Shown: piece after piece, positions 41,498 through 49,789 of the stretch | Numbering within the stretch: position 1 is the first letter of the stretch | Layout: the number at the start of each line of letters is the position of its first letter | Assembly: GCF_012273655.1 (NCBI RefSeq) | Contig: NZ_JAAWWP010000003.1 | Location: 248,001-312,000 of the forward strand | Length of the DNA stretch: 64,000 nt | Reading direction: 5' to 3' | Source of the DNA: Streptomyces physcomitrii | Lineage (GTDB): Bacteria; Actinomycetota; Actinomycetes; Streptomycetales; Streptomycetaceae | Position numbers and translations under genes: made by a program | The notes under the pieces: model-generated | Told to the model about the DNA's origin: nothing | The model's database searches: none | The model's input: only the letters and a program-made list of their open reading frames with translations

Positions 41498-43741
41498 ATG
41501 AAGCGCCGAGCATTCGTCACCACCGCCGTCGTGACCGCCGCCGCGGGCGCGGCGGGCGCGTTCACCCTCGCCGACGGGCGGCGACCGTCCGCGGATCCCG
41601 GTTCCCCGGCCGCCGACGGCAAGCCCGCCGAGGCCGCCGACGCGGACCGCCGGGCGGCCCGCCGGCTGCTGCCCCGCCACGCCGACCAGGTGCGCTTCGC
41701 CCCGCTGCCCGCGACCGGCGGCCGGGACGCCTTCCGGGTCTCCGGCACCGAGGGCGACATCCTGGTCGAGGGGACCACCGCGGCGGTACGGCTGCGCGGC
41801 CTGTACTGGTACCTCGCCCACCTCGCCCGGGCCAACCTCACCTGGGCCGGGGAGCAGACGGACCTCCCCGCGCGGCTGCCCGCCGTCGGCACCCCGCTCG
41901 CCCGCACCGCCAACGTCCCACACCGCTTCGTCCTCAACGACACCAACGACGGCTACACCGGCCCGTACCACGACTGGGCCTACTGGGAGCGCGAGATCGA
42001 CCTGCTCGCGCTGCACGGCTACAACGAGGTCCTGGTCTACGTCGGGGCCGACGCGGTCCACCACCGGCTCTTCCAGGAGTTCGGCTACACCGACGCGGAG
42101 GTCCGCGCCTGGATCCCGGGCCCCGCCCATCAGCCCTGGTGGCTGCTGCAGAACATGTCGGCCTTCGGCGGCCCGGTCTCCCGCCAGCTCCTGGACCGCC
42201 GCGCCGCCCTGGGCCGCCGGATCTGCGAGCGGCTGCGCGAACTCGGCATGACCCCGGTCTTCCCCGGCTGGTTCGGCACCGTCCCGCCCGGCTTCGCCGA
42301 CCGCAACCCGGGGGCGCACCTGGTACCGCAGGGCGAGTGGGCGGGCTTCGCGCGCCCCGACTGGCTGGACCCGCGCGGCACCCACTTCCGCGCCGTGGCG
42401 AAGGCCTACTACCGCCTGCACGCCGAGCTGTTCGGCGCCTCCACGCTGTACAAGATGGACCTCCTGCACGAGGGCGGAAAGCCCGGTGACGTACCGGTCG
42501 CGGACGCGGTCAAGGGCGTCCAGGGCGCCCTGAGGGCCGCCCACCCCGACGCCCTGTGGGCCGTCCTCGGCTGGCAGAAGAACCCCACCAAGGAGCTGCT
42601 TGCCGCCGCCGACCGCGACCGCGTCCTGGTCCTCGACGGCCTCTCCGACCGCTTCCCCGAGGTCAGCCGCCGCGAGGACGACTGGCTCGGCACGCCCTAC
42701 GCCTTCGGTTCCATCTCCAACTTCGGCGGCCACACCGCGCTCGGCGCCAACACCCCCGACTGGTCCGCGCTCTACCACTCCTGGCTCACCCGCGCGGGCA
42801 GCCGGATGCGCGGCATCGCCCTGATGCCGGAGGCCGCCGACAACAACCCGGCCGCCTTCCAGCTCTTCTCCGAGTTCCCCTGGACCGAGGCGGGCCCCGA
42901 CCTGAAGGAGTGGTTCTCCGACTACGCGCTGAGCCGCTACGGCGCCCAGGACCGCAAGGCCGCCGAGGCCTGGGACATCCTGCGCCGCACCGCCTACGGC
43001 ACCACCCGCGCCGACCGCTGGAGCGAGCCCGCCGACTCCCTCTTCGCGGCCCGCCCCAGCCTGACCGCCACCACCGCGGCCAGCTGGTCGCCCAAGCAAC
43101 TCCGCTACGACGCCGCCGAGTTCGCCCGCGCCCTGGACGCCCTGCTCGCGGTCGCCCCCGCCCTGCGCGGCTCGGCCGCCTACCGCCGCGACCTCCTCGA
43201 CGTGGCCCGCCAGTGCCTCGCCAACGAGAGCCGCACCCGCCTGCCCGCCCTCAAGAAGGCCTACGAGGCCGCCGACCGCCCCGCCTTCGCCCGGCTCGCC
43301 GAGGCCTGGCTGGAGCGGATCACCCTGCTCGACACCCTGGTCGCCACCGACCCGGACCACCTCCTCGGCGGCTGGGTACGCGAGGCCCGCGCCTGGGGCG
43401 CCGACGAGGCCGAACGCGACCGCCTCCAGGAGGACGCCGTCACCCTGCTCACCACCTGGGGCGGCCGCCGCCAGGCCGGCGAGGGCAAGCTGCACGACTA
43501 CGCCAACCGTGACTGGGCGGGCCTGGTCGGCGGCCTCTACCACCTGCGCTGGAAGACCTACCTCGACTCCCTCACCACCGCCCTCGACGAGGCCCGCGAC
43601 CCCGAACCGATCGACTGGTACACCCTCGAACGCCGCTGGCTGGACACCGCCGGCCCCTGGCCGCAGAAGGCCACCGGGGACACCTACCGGGTGGCGGGGC
43701 AGGTACGCGCGGTGCTGAGGGCGGGGGTCAGAGGACGGTGA
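41498..43741 (+). CDS. Alpha-N-acetylglucosaminidase (GH89, NAGLU-like)
   Basis: A 747-residue glycoside hydrolase of family 89, which removes terminal alpha-linked N-acetylglucosamine. A twin-arginine-like signal MKRRAFVTTAVVTAAAG predicts export. A small alpha/beta N-domain ends about residue 130 and the TIM barrel begins at PHRFVLNDTNDGY. Acidic residues that fit the catalytic pair are in MDLLHEGG and LFSEFPW. A helical C-domain completes the fold. The best-known homologue is human NAGLU; bacterial relatives act on mucin or host glycans. GAGGAGG precedes the ATG. It is a single gene with no sugar transporter nearby. Confidence 0.9.
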   Translation: MKRRAFVTTAVVTAAAGAAGAFTLADGRRPSADPGSPAADGKPAEAADADRRAARRLLPRHADQVRFAPLPATGGRDAFRVSGTEGDILVEGTTAAVRLRGLYWYLAHLARANLTWAGEQTDLPARLPAVGTPLARTANVPHRFVLNDTNDGYTGPYHDWAYWEREIDLLALHGYNEVLVYVGADAVHHRLFQEFGYTDAEVRAWIPGPAHQPWWLLQNMSAFGGPVSRQLLDRRAALGRRICERLRELGMTPVFPGWFGTVPPGFADRNPGAHLVPQGEWAGFARPDWLDPRGTHFRAVAKAYYRLHAELFGASTLYKMDLLHEGGKPGDVPVADAVKGVQGALRAAHPDALWAVLGWQKNPTKELLAAADRDRVLVLDGLSDRFPEVSRREDDWLGTPYAFGSISNFGGHTALGANTPDWSALYHSWLTRAGSRMRGIALMPEAADNNPAAFQLFSEFPWTEAGPDLKEWFSDYALSRYGAQDRKAAEAWDILRRTAYGTTRADRWSEPADSLFAARPSLTATTAASWSPKQLRYDAAEFARALDALLAVAPALRGSAAYRRDLLDVARQCLANESRTRLPALKKAYEAADRPAFARLAEAWLERITLLDTLVATDPDHLLGGWVREARAWGADEAERDRLQEDAVTLLTTWGGRRQAGEGKLHDYANRDWAGLVGGLYHLRWKTYLDSLTTALDEARDPEPIDWYTLERRWLDTAGPWPQKATGDTYRVAGQVRAVLRAGVRGR

Positions 43742-43811
43742 GGTCGAGGTCGAGGTCGAAGGAGAGTGCCGGGCGGCCGTACCCGTGCGTGCGGGTGCGG
43801 CCCTGCTCCCG

Positions 43812-44213
43812 CTACTCGGTCGTGTAGTAGCGGTAGAAGAAGGTGACGAAGGCCAGGGCGGCCACCGCGAGGGCCGTGCCCGCGCAGCGCAGGACCGAGA
43901 TGCCGCTCTGGCTGTAGAGGAAGCCGACCGCGACACCCGTGAAGCCCGCCCAGCTCGCGGCGCGCAGCAGGGGTGGCAGCAGGTGGGCGATCTGGTGCAG
44001 GACCATGCAGGCCAGGGCCACGATCGCGCCGCAGACCACGCCGAACAGCACGTTCTCCAGGGTGGGCGGGCCGCCGTGCCGCCGGATGCTCGCGGCCCAG
44101 AGCCCGTAGAAGACGCCGAGCACCACGGGCAGGACCACCGCCCAGGCCGGTGAGGTGACGCGCTGCTGGGCGGCGCCCGAGTGGCTGCCGCGTACGTGCA
44201 CTGCCTGCGCCAT
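43812..44213 (-). CDS. Small membrane protein, four helices
   Basis: A 133-residue hydrophobic protein with about four transmembrane helices (starts near 23, 52, 79 and 107). It opens MAQAVHVRGSHSGAAQQR and ends FFYRYYTTE. No family name is recognised. It is divergent from the Vms1/eRF1-like gene, across the 26-bp repeat array. The ATG was chosen because it follows GAGAGGAG-type sequence and begins just before the first helix. Confidence 0.65.
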   Translation of the reverse strand: MAQAVHVRGSHSGAAQQRVTSPAWAVVLPVVLGVFYGLWAASIRRHGGPPTLENVLFGVVCGAIVALACMVLHQIAHLLPPLLRAASWAGFTGVAVGFLYSQSGISVLRCAGTALAVAALAFVTFFYRYYTTE

Positions 44214-44688
44214 GACGCACTCCTCTCGCAGGGCCCCGGCCCGGGCTCCGCGGGCCTCGCCGGGCGGGCGGCTCGTCCTTCCAGAGCACACCCGGGGGCG
44301 GGGGGCGGCAAGTCGGGGTCCGGCTCCGGGCTGCCGGGACTCTGCCGGGATCCGAGCTGCCGCGACCTCGGCGGGACCCGGGCTGCCGCGACCTCGGCGG
44401 AACCCGGACTGCCGCGACCTCGGCGGGACCCGGGCTGCCGCGACCGGCCGGGTCCCTGGCCGCCGCGACCGGCCGGGTCCCGACGTACGCGCGGGACGGT
44501 GGGCGGGCCCGTTGCCCCGCGCGCCGCTCGTGCACGCCTGCGCGCCGCCCGCGCCCCAGGTGCACACTGGTGGACGTGCCCGCCCGCGGCCCGGCCGGAC
44601 CGGTGGTCCCGTGCTGGCGGCGGGCCCCGCCGGTGCCCGCCGCCTCCTCGTCCCGCTGGGAAGGAGCAGGAGGAGCCAAGGAGGAGCC
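44214..44688. other. 475-bp divergent gap carrying a 26-bp tandem array
   Basis: The gap contains the repeat array at 44347-44476, then about 170 bp of unstructured GC-rich sequence and a purine-rich AGGAGCAGGAGGAGCCAAGG stretch with the ribosome site. No gene is supported. Confidence 0.65.
44347..44476. repeat. Five tandem 26-bp repeats
   Basis: The unit begins GGGACCCGGGCTGCCGCGAC and continues CTCGGC. Five copies run without spacers, the first three closest to each other and the last two diverged in the second half. The array is intergenic. Confidence 0.85.
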
Positions 44689-45864
44689 ATGGAACTCGCC
44701 CCGCTCGCCCCGCTCTTCGACCGCCCGGGCCCCTGGGCCAGCGTCTACGCCGCCACCCCCGCCGGGCAGGAGGCGACCCCGGAGCACCGCGCCGCGCAGG
44801 CCCGCGAGGTGGCCGGGGAACTGGCCGCCCAGGGCGCCGACGAGGCGAACTGCCGGGCGGTACGGGAGGCGCTCGGCTCGGCGGCGTACGGGGCCGGGCA
44901 CCCGGGGCGCGCGGTCTTCGCGGCGCGCGGCGAGGTGGTGCTCGACCCGCCGCTGACGCACCGCCCGCCGTTCACCACGGCGAGCACCTGGGCGCCGCTG
45001 CCGCACCTCGGCCCGCTGCTCGACTACGCGCCCGACGAGCCGCTCTGCCTGATCGCCTACCTGGACCGCGGCGGCGCCGACTTCGAGGTGCGGACGGCCA
45101 CCGGGGGCGGCGGCACCGGCGAGGGCGCGGGCGGGGAGTGGCCGGTGCGCCGTACCTCCGCGGCCGACTGGTCGGAGCGGCACTTTCCGCTGGCCGAGCC
45201 GGGCCGGCCGGAGGAGGAGCAGAGCTGGGAGGAGAACGGCCTCGCCGTCGCGCGGGCGCTCCAGGAGTGCGTGGAGCAGACCGGTGCGGGCCTGGTGATC
45301 CTGGCGGGCGGGGCGCGGGAGCGCCGCTGGGTCCACGAGAAGCTGCCGCAGCACCTGCGGGCCTCGGTGGTGGAGACACCGCACGGCGGCCGGGGCGCCA
45401 CCGCGAAGCTCGGTGACGCGGAGGTCGCCGAGGCCCGCGGCGCCCTCCTGGCCCGCCATACGCACGAGGAGCTGGACCGCTTCCTCGCCGCCCGCACCCC
45501 CGCCTCGGGCCGCGTCGACGCCACCGAGGGCGTGCCCGCGCTGATGGACGCGGCCCGCGCGCACCGCATCGCCGAACTCGTCCTGAGCCCCGGCGGCCCC
45601 GACACCCACCGCGAGGTCTGGGCGGGCCCGGAGCCGGACCAACTCGCCCTGCGGCGCGCCCAGGTGCAGCACTTCGGCGCCGGCGAGCCCTTCCCGGCCC
45701 GCGCCGACGACGCCCTGCTGCGCTCCGCCGCCATGTCCGGCGCCGAGGTGATCCTCGTCCACCCGGAACCCGGCACCCCCGCCCCCCTCGGCGGTCTCGG
45801 CGCCCTCCTACGCTGGCCGGACGGCAGCCCCCGGGGACGCGCGGCGGGCCCGGAGCCGCTCTAG
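44689..45864 (+). CDS. Vms1/Ankzf1-like (baeRF2) eRF1-fold protein
   Basis: A 391-residue protein of the bacterial eRF1-like group also represented by mycobacterial Rv2629. The layout is an N-terminal domain to about 130, a middle RNase H-like domain with [21 protein letters not shown], and a C-terminal L7Ae-like domain ([14 protein letters not shown]). Eukaryotic Vms1 cleaves peptidyl-tRNA on stalled ribosomes; whether this bacterial protein does so is unproven. GGAGG ends 4 bp before the ATG. The first fluoride-exporter gene starts only 9 bp after its stop, a tight pairing that may or may not be meaningful. Confidence 0.78.
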   Translation: MELAPLAPLFDRPGPWASVYAATPAGQEATPEHRAAQAREVAGELAAQGADEANCRAVREALGSAAYGAGHPGRAVFAARGEVVLDPPLTHRPPFTTASTWAPLPHLGPLLDYAPDEPLCLIAYLDRGGADFEVRTATGGGGTGEGAGGEWPVRRTSAADWSERHFPLAEPGRPEEEQSWEENGLAVARALQECVEQTGAGLVILAGGARERRWVHEKLPQHLRASVVETPHGGRGATAKLGDAEVAEARGALLARHTHEELDRFLAARTPASGRVDATEGVPALMDAARAHRIAELVLSPGGPDTHREVWAGPEPDQLALRRAQVQHFGAGEPFPARADDALLRSAAMSGAEVILVHPEPGTPAPLGGLGALLRWPDGSPRGRAAGPEPL

Positions 45865-45867
45865 CCT
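45862..45867 (+). promoter_or_regulatory. TANNNT -10 element of a leaderless crcB gene, overlapping a stop codon
   Basis: TAGCCT, whose TAG is the stop codon of the preceding gene, ends 6 nt before the ATG at 45874. The exporter gene could therefore be transcribed from its own leaderless promoter as well as by read-through. Confidence 0.5.
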
Positions 45868-45873
45868 TTTCCC

Positions 45874-46647
45874 ATGGAGCCGCTGGAGCCACTGGGGCCG
45901 CCGGAGCCGTCGCAGCCGTCGAGGCTGAGGCCGCCGGAGCCGCGCGGTTCGGCAGCCGCCGGGCGGGGGTACGGGGCAGCCGCCGGGCGGGGGTTCGCCG
46001 TACGGCACAGGTTCTCCGTACGGCACGGGTTCTCCGTACGGCCGGAGCATTCCGTACGGCGAGAAGTGTCCGTACGGCCTCAGCGGTCCGCTCGGCGGCA
46101 GCGGGCCGCCCCATGGCAGCAGTCCGCCCGGTGGCAGGGGTTCGCCCGGTGGCAGGGGTTCGCCCGGGTGTGGCCGCGGTCCGCGCGGGGGCGGGTGGCC
46201 GGGTGGTCGTGGCTGCGGGGGCAGGGGCCGGTGCTGCTCGTGGTCGCCGTGGGCGGGGCCGCCGGGGCCTCGGCGCGGTACGGGGCCGCGCTGCTCTGGC
46301 CGACCGGGCCCGCCGGATTCCCGTGGACCACACTGCTCGTCAACGTCACCGGCTGCGCCCTGATGGGGATCCTGATGGCCCTCATCACGGAGGTCCGCTC
46401 GGTGCACCCGCTGGTACGCCCCTGTCTCGGCACCGGCGTACTCGGCGGCTTCACCACCTTCTCCACCTACGCCGCCGACATCCAGCGCCTGACGCAACGG
46501 GACCGCCTGCCCCTCGCCCTGGCGACCCTCGCCCTCACCCCGGCCGGGGCCCTGCTCGCGGTCTGGTCGGCCGCCGCGCTGACCCGCGCCCTGCTGGCCC
46601 GGGTGCGCGGCCGGGGACGACCGGGACCGGCATCGAGACCGGCATGA
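45874..46647 (+). CDS. crcB: Fluoride exporter CrcB/Fluc, first subunit, with long N-terminal extension
   Basis: A 257-residue protein. The C-terminal 140 residues are a four-helix Fluc channel with GGxxGAxxRY near the start of helix 1, NVTGC in helix 2 and GGFTTFSTY in helix 3. Fluc subunits are normally about 125 residues. The first 105-110 residues are an Arg/Pro-rich extension with hexapeptide repeats ([12 protein letters not shown] and similar) encoded by 18-bp DNA repeats at about 46000-46165. A shorter start near 46168 (GTG) is possible. It forms the usual pair with the second crcB gene 1 kb downstream. Confidence 0.85.
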   Translation: MEPLEPLGPPEPSQPSRLRPPEPRGSAAAGRGYGAAAGRGFAVRHRFSVRHGFSVRPEHSVRREVSVRPQRSARRQRAAPWQQSARWQGFARWQGFARVWPRSARGRVAGWSWLRGQGPVLLVVAVGGAAGASARYGAALLWPTGPAGFPWTTLLVNVTGCALMGILMALITEVRSVHPLVRPCLGTGVLGGFTTFSTYAADIQRLTQRDRLPLALATLALTPAGALLAVWSAAALTRALLARVRGRGRPGPASRPA

Positions 46648-46751
46648 GGAGCACCGGCCGGGAGGGACAGGCAACAGCCATGAGGAAGCTTGAGGAAGGG
46701 CGGTGTGGCGAACCGGAGGCTCAAGGGCTCACGACACCGGGAGGAAGCGCC

Positions 46752-47528
46752 ATGACACCGGAGGCGGACGACGGACGGCAGGGCGTACGGGAAGCACCGG
46801 ATGCGCGGGGCGCGCAGGACGCCCGGGATACGCGGAGGGAGGCCTGGGATGCGCCGAGCGGAACGCGGGAGGACTGGCCCGTGCGGGCCGGGCTGCGGCT
46901 GACGGTGCTGGTCGGGGAGAGCGACCAGTACCGGCACCGGCCGCTGTACGCGGAGATCGTGCACCGGGCGCACCAGGCCGGGCTCGCCGGGGCCAGCGTC
47001 TTCCGGGGCATCGAGGGCTTCGGCTCCTCGTCCCTGGTGCACACCCAGCGACTCCTCTCGCTGAGCGAGGACCTGCCGGTGGCCGTGGTGATCGTGGACG
47101 CGGCGCAGCGGGTACGGGAGTTCCTGCCGCGACTGCGGGGCCTGGTGCCGGAGGGCACGGCCGTACTCGACGCCTGCGAGATCGTGGCACTCGACGGGGC
47201 GGGAGCGGCGGGCCCGGCGGAGGGAGAGGGGACGCCACTGACACCCGAGACGCCCACGACACCTGAGACGCCGGGGACGCCGGGGACGCCGGGGACGCCG
47301 GGGACGCCGGGGACGCCGGAGACACGGAAGACGCCGGGTGAAGCCCCCGGCACCGGCGCGCACGGTTGGCACAGTGGGCGCAGGTCGCACAGACCGCACA
47401 GGTGGCGCGGCGGCCACGGGTCAGGGTCACCAGGCGCCCACGGAGCACACGGGGCACACGCCGACGAGGCCGGCACCGCCGACGAAACCGACACCGACAC
47501 CGCCGACGACACGGAGCCGCCCGCGTGA
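46752..47528 (+). CDS. DUF190 protein of the fluoride-exporter operon
   Basis: A 258-residue protein. Residues about 50-150 are the DUF190 domain, a PII-like fold ([24 protein letters not shown]), found beside crcB genes in many bacteria and proposed to sense or regulate export. The C-terminal 100 residues are disordered: a run of GTP tripeptides from a 9-bp repeat at about 47267-47321, then His/Arg- and Asp/Thr-rich parts. GGAGG 8 bp before the ATG favours this start over earlier ATGs. Its stop overlaps the next crcB start (GTGA). Confidence 0.82.
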   Translation: MTPEADDGRQGVREAPDARGAQDARDTRREAWDAPSGTREDWPVRAGLRLTVLVGESDQYRHRPLYAEIVHRAHQAGLAGASVFRGIEGFGSSSLVHTQRLLSLSEDLPVAVVIVDAAQRVREFLPRLRGLVPEGTAVLDACEIVALDGAGAAGPAEGEGTPLTPETPTTPETPGTPGTPGTPGTPGTPETRKTPGEAPGTGAHGWHSGRRSHRPHRWRGGHGSGSPGAHGAHGAHADEAGTADETDTDTADDTEPPA

Positions 47529-47899
47529 ACTGGCTGCTGGTGATCGCGGGCGCGCTGGTCGGGGCGCCGCTGCGGCATCTGACGGACCGTGCGGTGCAGA
47601 CCCGTCACGACTCCGTCTTCCCGTGGGGCACCCTCACCGTCAACGTCGCCGGAAGTCTCGTCCTCGGCCTGCTGACCGGCGCCGTCAGCGCGGGCGCCGC
47701 CTCCTCCCGGCTCGCGCTGCTGCTCGGCACCGGACTGTGCGGCGCCCTCACCACGTACTCGACCTTCTCCTACGAGACCCTCCGGCTGGCCGGGCCCGGT
47801 ACCCGGCTGCTCGCCCTCGCCAATGTCGGCGGCACGCTGGTGGCCGGGCTCGCGGCGGTGTTCGCGGGGGTGGCGCTCGGCGAGGTGTTCTGGGAGTGA
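47525..47899 (+). CDS. crcB: Fluoride exporter CrcB/Fluc, second subunit
   Basis: A 124-residue four-helix Fluc subunit of normal length. GAPLRHLTD is in the first helix region, NVAGS in helix 2 and [12 protein letters not shown] in helix 3. Fluc channels are antiparallel dimers; paired genes usually give a heterodimer. The GTG start overlaps the DUF190 stop by 4 bp, so production of the two is coupled. I found no fluoride riboswitch before the operon. Confidence 0.9.
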   Translation: MNWLLVIAGALVGAPLRHLTDRAVQTRHDSVFPWGTLTVNVAGSLVLGLLTGAVSAGAASSRLALLLGTGLCGALTTYSTFSYETLRLAGPGTRLLALANVGGTLVAGLAAVFAGVALGEVFWE

Positions 47900-47933
47900 G
47901 GCGGCCCGGTCCCAGGGCCCACGTCCCGGGGGC

Positions 47934-49646
47934 TCACCAGCCGGTCAGGAGCAGGTGGTTGACGGCGAGGGCGAGCAGGGCCTGGGCGGCGAGCCAGGCG
48001 CGGCGGCCCGGGCGGGGGAGCAGGGCGGCGGCGGGCAGCAGCCAGAGGGCGAAGGGCAGCCAGATGCGTTCGGTCTCGGCCTTGCTCATGCCGGACAGGT
48101 CGGCGGCGAGCAGCACCAGGAAGGCGGTCAGCACCAGGCCGGTGAACCGCTCGGGGGGACCGAGGCGCCCGGTGCGCACCGCGCGCAGGGTCCGGGGCGC
48201 CGCCGCGAGCACCCGGCGCAGCCCCGCCACGCCCGCCGCCCCGAGGAGCAGGGTGGTGCAGGCCAGGTTGGCCCAGACCCAGTAGCCGTAGGGCCGGACA
48301 CCGCCCGCGCCCTGGTAGTAGCGGTCGACCAGGAGGTCGTACGCCTCCCACCAGGCGAAGCCCGCGAAGGTGAAGGCGAGCGGGACCACGAGCGCGCCCG
48401 CGAGGAGGGCGGGCAGCGGGCGGGCGGTGCGGGTGAGCAGCAGCACGGCGCCCGCGAAGGCGGCGAACAGGACGAGTCCGTAGGAGAGGTACCAGGTCAG
48501 GCCGAAGAGCAGGCCCGCGCCGAAGCCGCAGGCCAGGGAGAGTACCGGCCGCTCCCGGCGGGTGGCAGCGAGGGCGAGCAGGGCCACCGCCCAGGCGGCG
48601 ACCGCGGCGAAGTAGCCGTCCGCGGAGACCCCCGCCCAGACCGCGGCGGGGCTCAGCACCAGGAAGGGCGCGGCGCGGCGGGCGAGGCGTTCCCCGGCCA
48701 GCGCCCGCACCGCGACCAGGACGGCGACCGCCGCCGAGGTGCCCACGGTGAGCACGAAGGCGGCCGCCCAGGCACCGCCGCCGAGCCCGATCCGGTCGAG
48801 GTAGACGAAGGTGAGGGTGGCGCCCGGCGGGTGCCCGGCCGTGTGCGGGGGCCAGTGGTCCGGGGAGTCGATGAGGATGTGCCGGGTGAAGTCCCGCAGG
48901 GTGGCGCCGATGTCGTCGAAGCGGTCGACGGACCGCAGGTACTCGTACTTGGTGGCCAGCCGCCGGGCCACCCCGCGCCGCCAGCCGTCGGCGAGCGCCA
49001 GCGACCAGGTCCACGCCATCGCGGCCGGCCAGACGGTGAGGAGCAGCGCCCGCCACGGCAGCCTGCGCGCGAGGTACGGGCCGAAGGCGACCACCAGCAC
49101 CGCGACGGCGAGGGCGGCCGGGGTGCCGGGGCCCCCGTGCGGATCCCAGTTCGCGTACAGCGGCGGCCACCCGACGTGCAGCGTCCCCTCGCGGTCCTCG
49201 ATCCCGGTACCGATGACCGCGGCGGCCACGAACAGCAGCAGCGCGCAGAGCACGGCGAGCAGATCGGGGCGGAGGGCGGGGTAGCGGGGGAAGCGGGGGT
49301 GGGGGTGGTGTGGTGGGGGCGGGGGGCCTGACTTGGTGGTGGTGGGAGTGCTGGTCCTGGGATTGCTGGTCCCCGGATCACTGGTCCTGGGATCGCTGGT
49401 CCTGGGATCGCCGCTCCCCGGCTTGCTGCTCCCGGGATCACCGGTGCCGGTCTTCCCGATCCCGGGATTGCTGATCCCAGGTTCACCGGTCCCGGGATCG
49501 CCGGTCCCGGGAGCGGCAGTCCCGGGAGCGGCAGTCCCAGGAGCGGCAGTCCCAGGACCTCCGGTCCCGGATTCGCCGGTCCTGGAGCCGATGCTCCCCG
49601 TCTCGCCGGGCAGGCCCCCGGAGGGGGTGAGGTCGTCGCGGGTCAC
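47934..49646 (-). CDS. Polytopic glycosyltransferase-like membrane protein (GT-C, mannosyltransferase type)
   Basis: A 570-residue protein. About 12 transmembrane helices follow residue 105. An extracytoplasmic loop with EDREGTLHVGWPPLYANWDP and GHPPGATLTF resembles GT-C mannosyltransferases that use lipid-linked sugar donors. Residues 27-101 are 15 pentapeptides of type GTAAP or RTSDP from a 15-bp DNA repeat. The GTG start at 49646 is supported because no ATG, GTG or TTG start is evident between the repeat and the first helix, so the repeat is likely translated. It is convergent with the second crcB gene. Confidence 0.82.
   Translation of the reverse strand: MTRDDLTPSGGLPGETGSIGSRTGESGTGGPGTAAPGTAAPGTAAPGTGDPGTGEPGISNPGIGKTGTGDPGSSKPGSGDPRTSDPRTSDPGTSNPRTSTPTTTKSGPPPPPHHPHPRFPRYPALRPDLLAVLCALLLFVAAAVIGTGIEDREGTLHVGWPPLYANWDPHGGPGTPAALAVAVLVVAFGPYLARRLPWRALLLTVWPAAMAWTWSLALADGWRRGVARRLATKYEYLRSVDRFDDIGATLRDFTRHILIDSPDHWPPHTAGHPPGATLTFVYLDRIGLGGGAWAAAFVLTVGTSAAVAVLVAVRALAGERLARRAAPFLVLSPAAVWAGVSADGYFAAVAAWAVALLALAATRRERPVLSLACGFGAGLLFGLTWYLSYGLVLFAAFAGAVLLLTRTARPLPALLAGALVVPLAFTFAGFAWWEAYDLLVDRYYQGAGGVRPYGYWVWANLACTTLLLGAAGVAGLRRVLAAAPRTLRAVRTGRLGPPERFTGLVLTAFLVLLAADLSGMSKAETERIWLPFALWLLPAAALLPRPGRRAWLAAQALLALAVNHLLLTGW
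49344..49568. repeat. Fifteen 15-bp tandem repeats in the membrane glycosyltransferase gene
   Basis: Plus-strand units include GGGATCGCCGGTCCC, GGGAGCGGCAGTCCC (twice) and GGGATTGCTGATCCC. They fit GGGA-N7-TCCC, itself an imperfect palindrome. The coding (minus) strand reads them as Gly-Thr-x-x-Pro pentapeptides. Confidence 0.9.
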
Positions 49647-49777
49647 GTGGGCACGCTAGGCGCCGGGCGGGCGGATACCGCGGTGCGACCCCGCGGCGTC
49701 ACACAACTGTCAGATCCCCGGTGCGGCGTCAGGGTTTCGTCATGCGCCGCGTCCCCGTCTGCGCCCCTGGTACGGCA

Positions 49778-49783
49778 TACCTT
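49778..49783 (+). promoter_or_regulatory. TANNNT -10 element of the leaderless molybdopterin gene
   Basis: TACCTT ends 6 nt before the ATG at 49790, predicting transcription from the start codon. No ribosome-binding site is present nearby. Confidence 0.55.
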
Positions 49784-49789
49784 CGGGGC

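Noticed and set aside
45600..45873. Fluoride riboswitch before crcB
   Set aside because: No conserved riboswitch sequence or pseudoknot pattern could be found, and the gap to the previous gene is only 9 bp.
49333..49659. Elastin-like protein with VPGxx pentapeptides on the plus strand
   Set aside because: It is the antisense reading of the 15-bp repeats in the membrane glycosyltransferase gene, begins at TTG without a ribosome site, and ends in flanking sequence without any domain.
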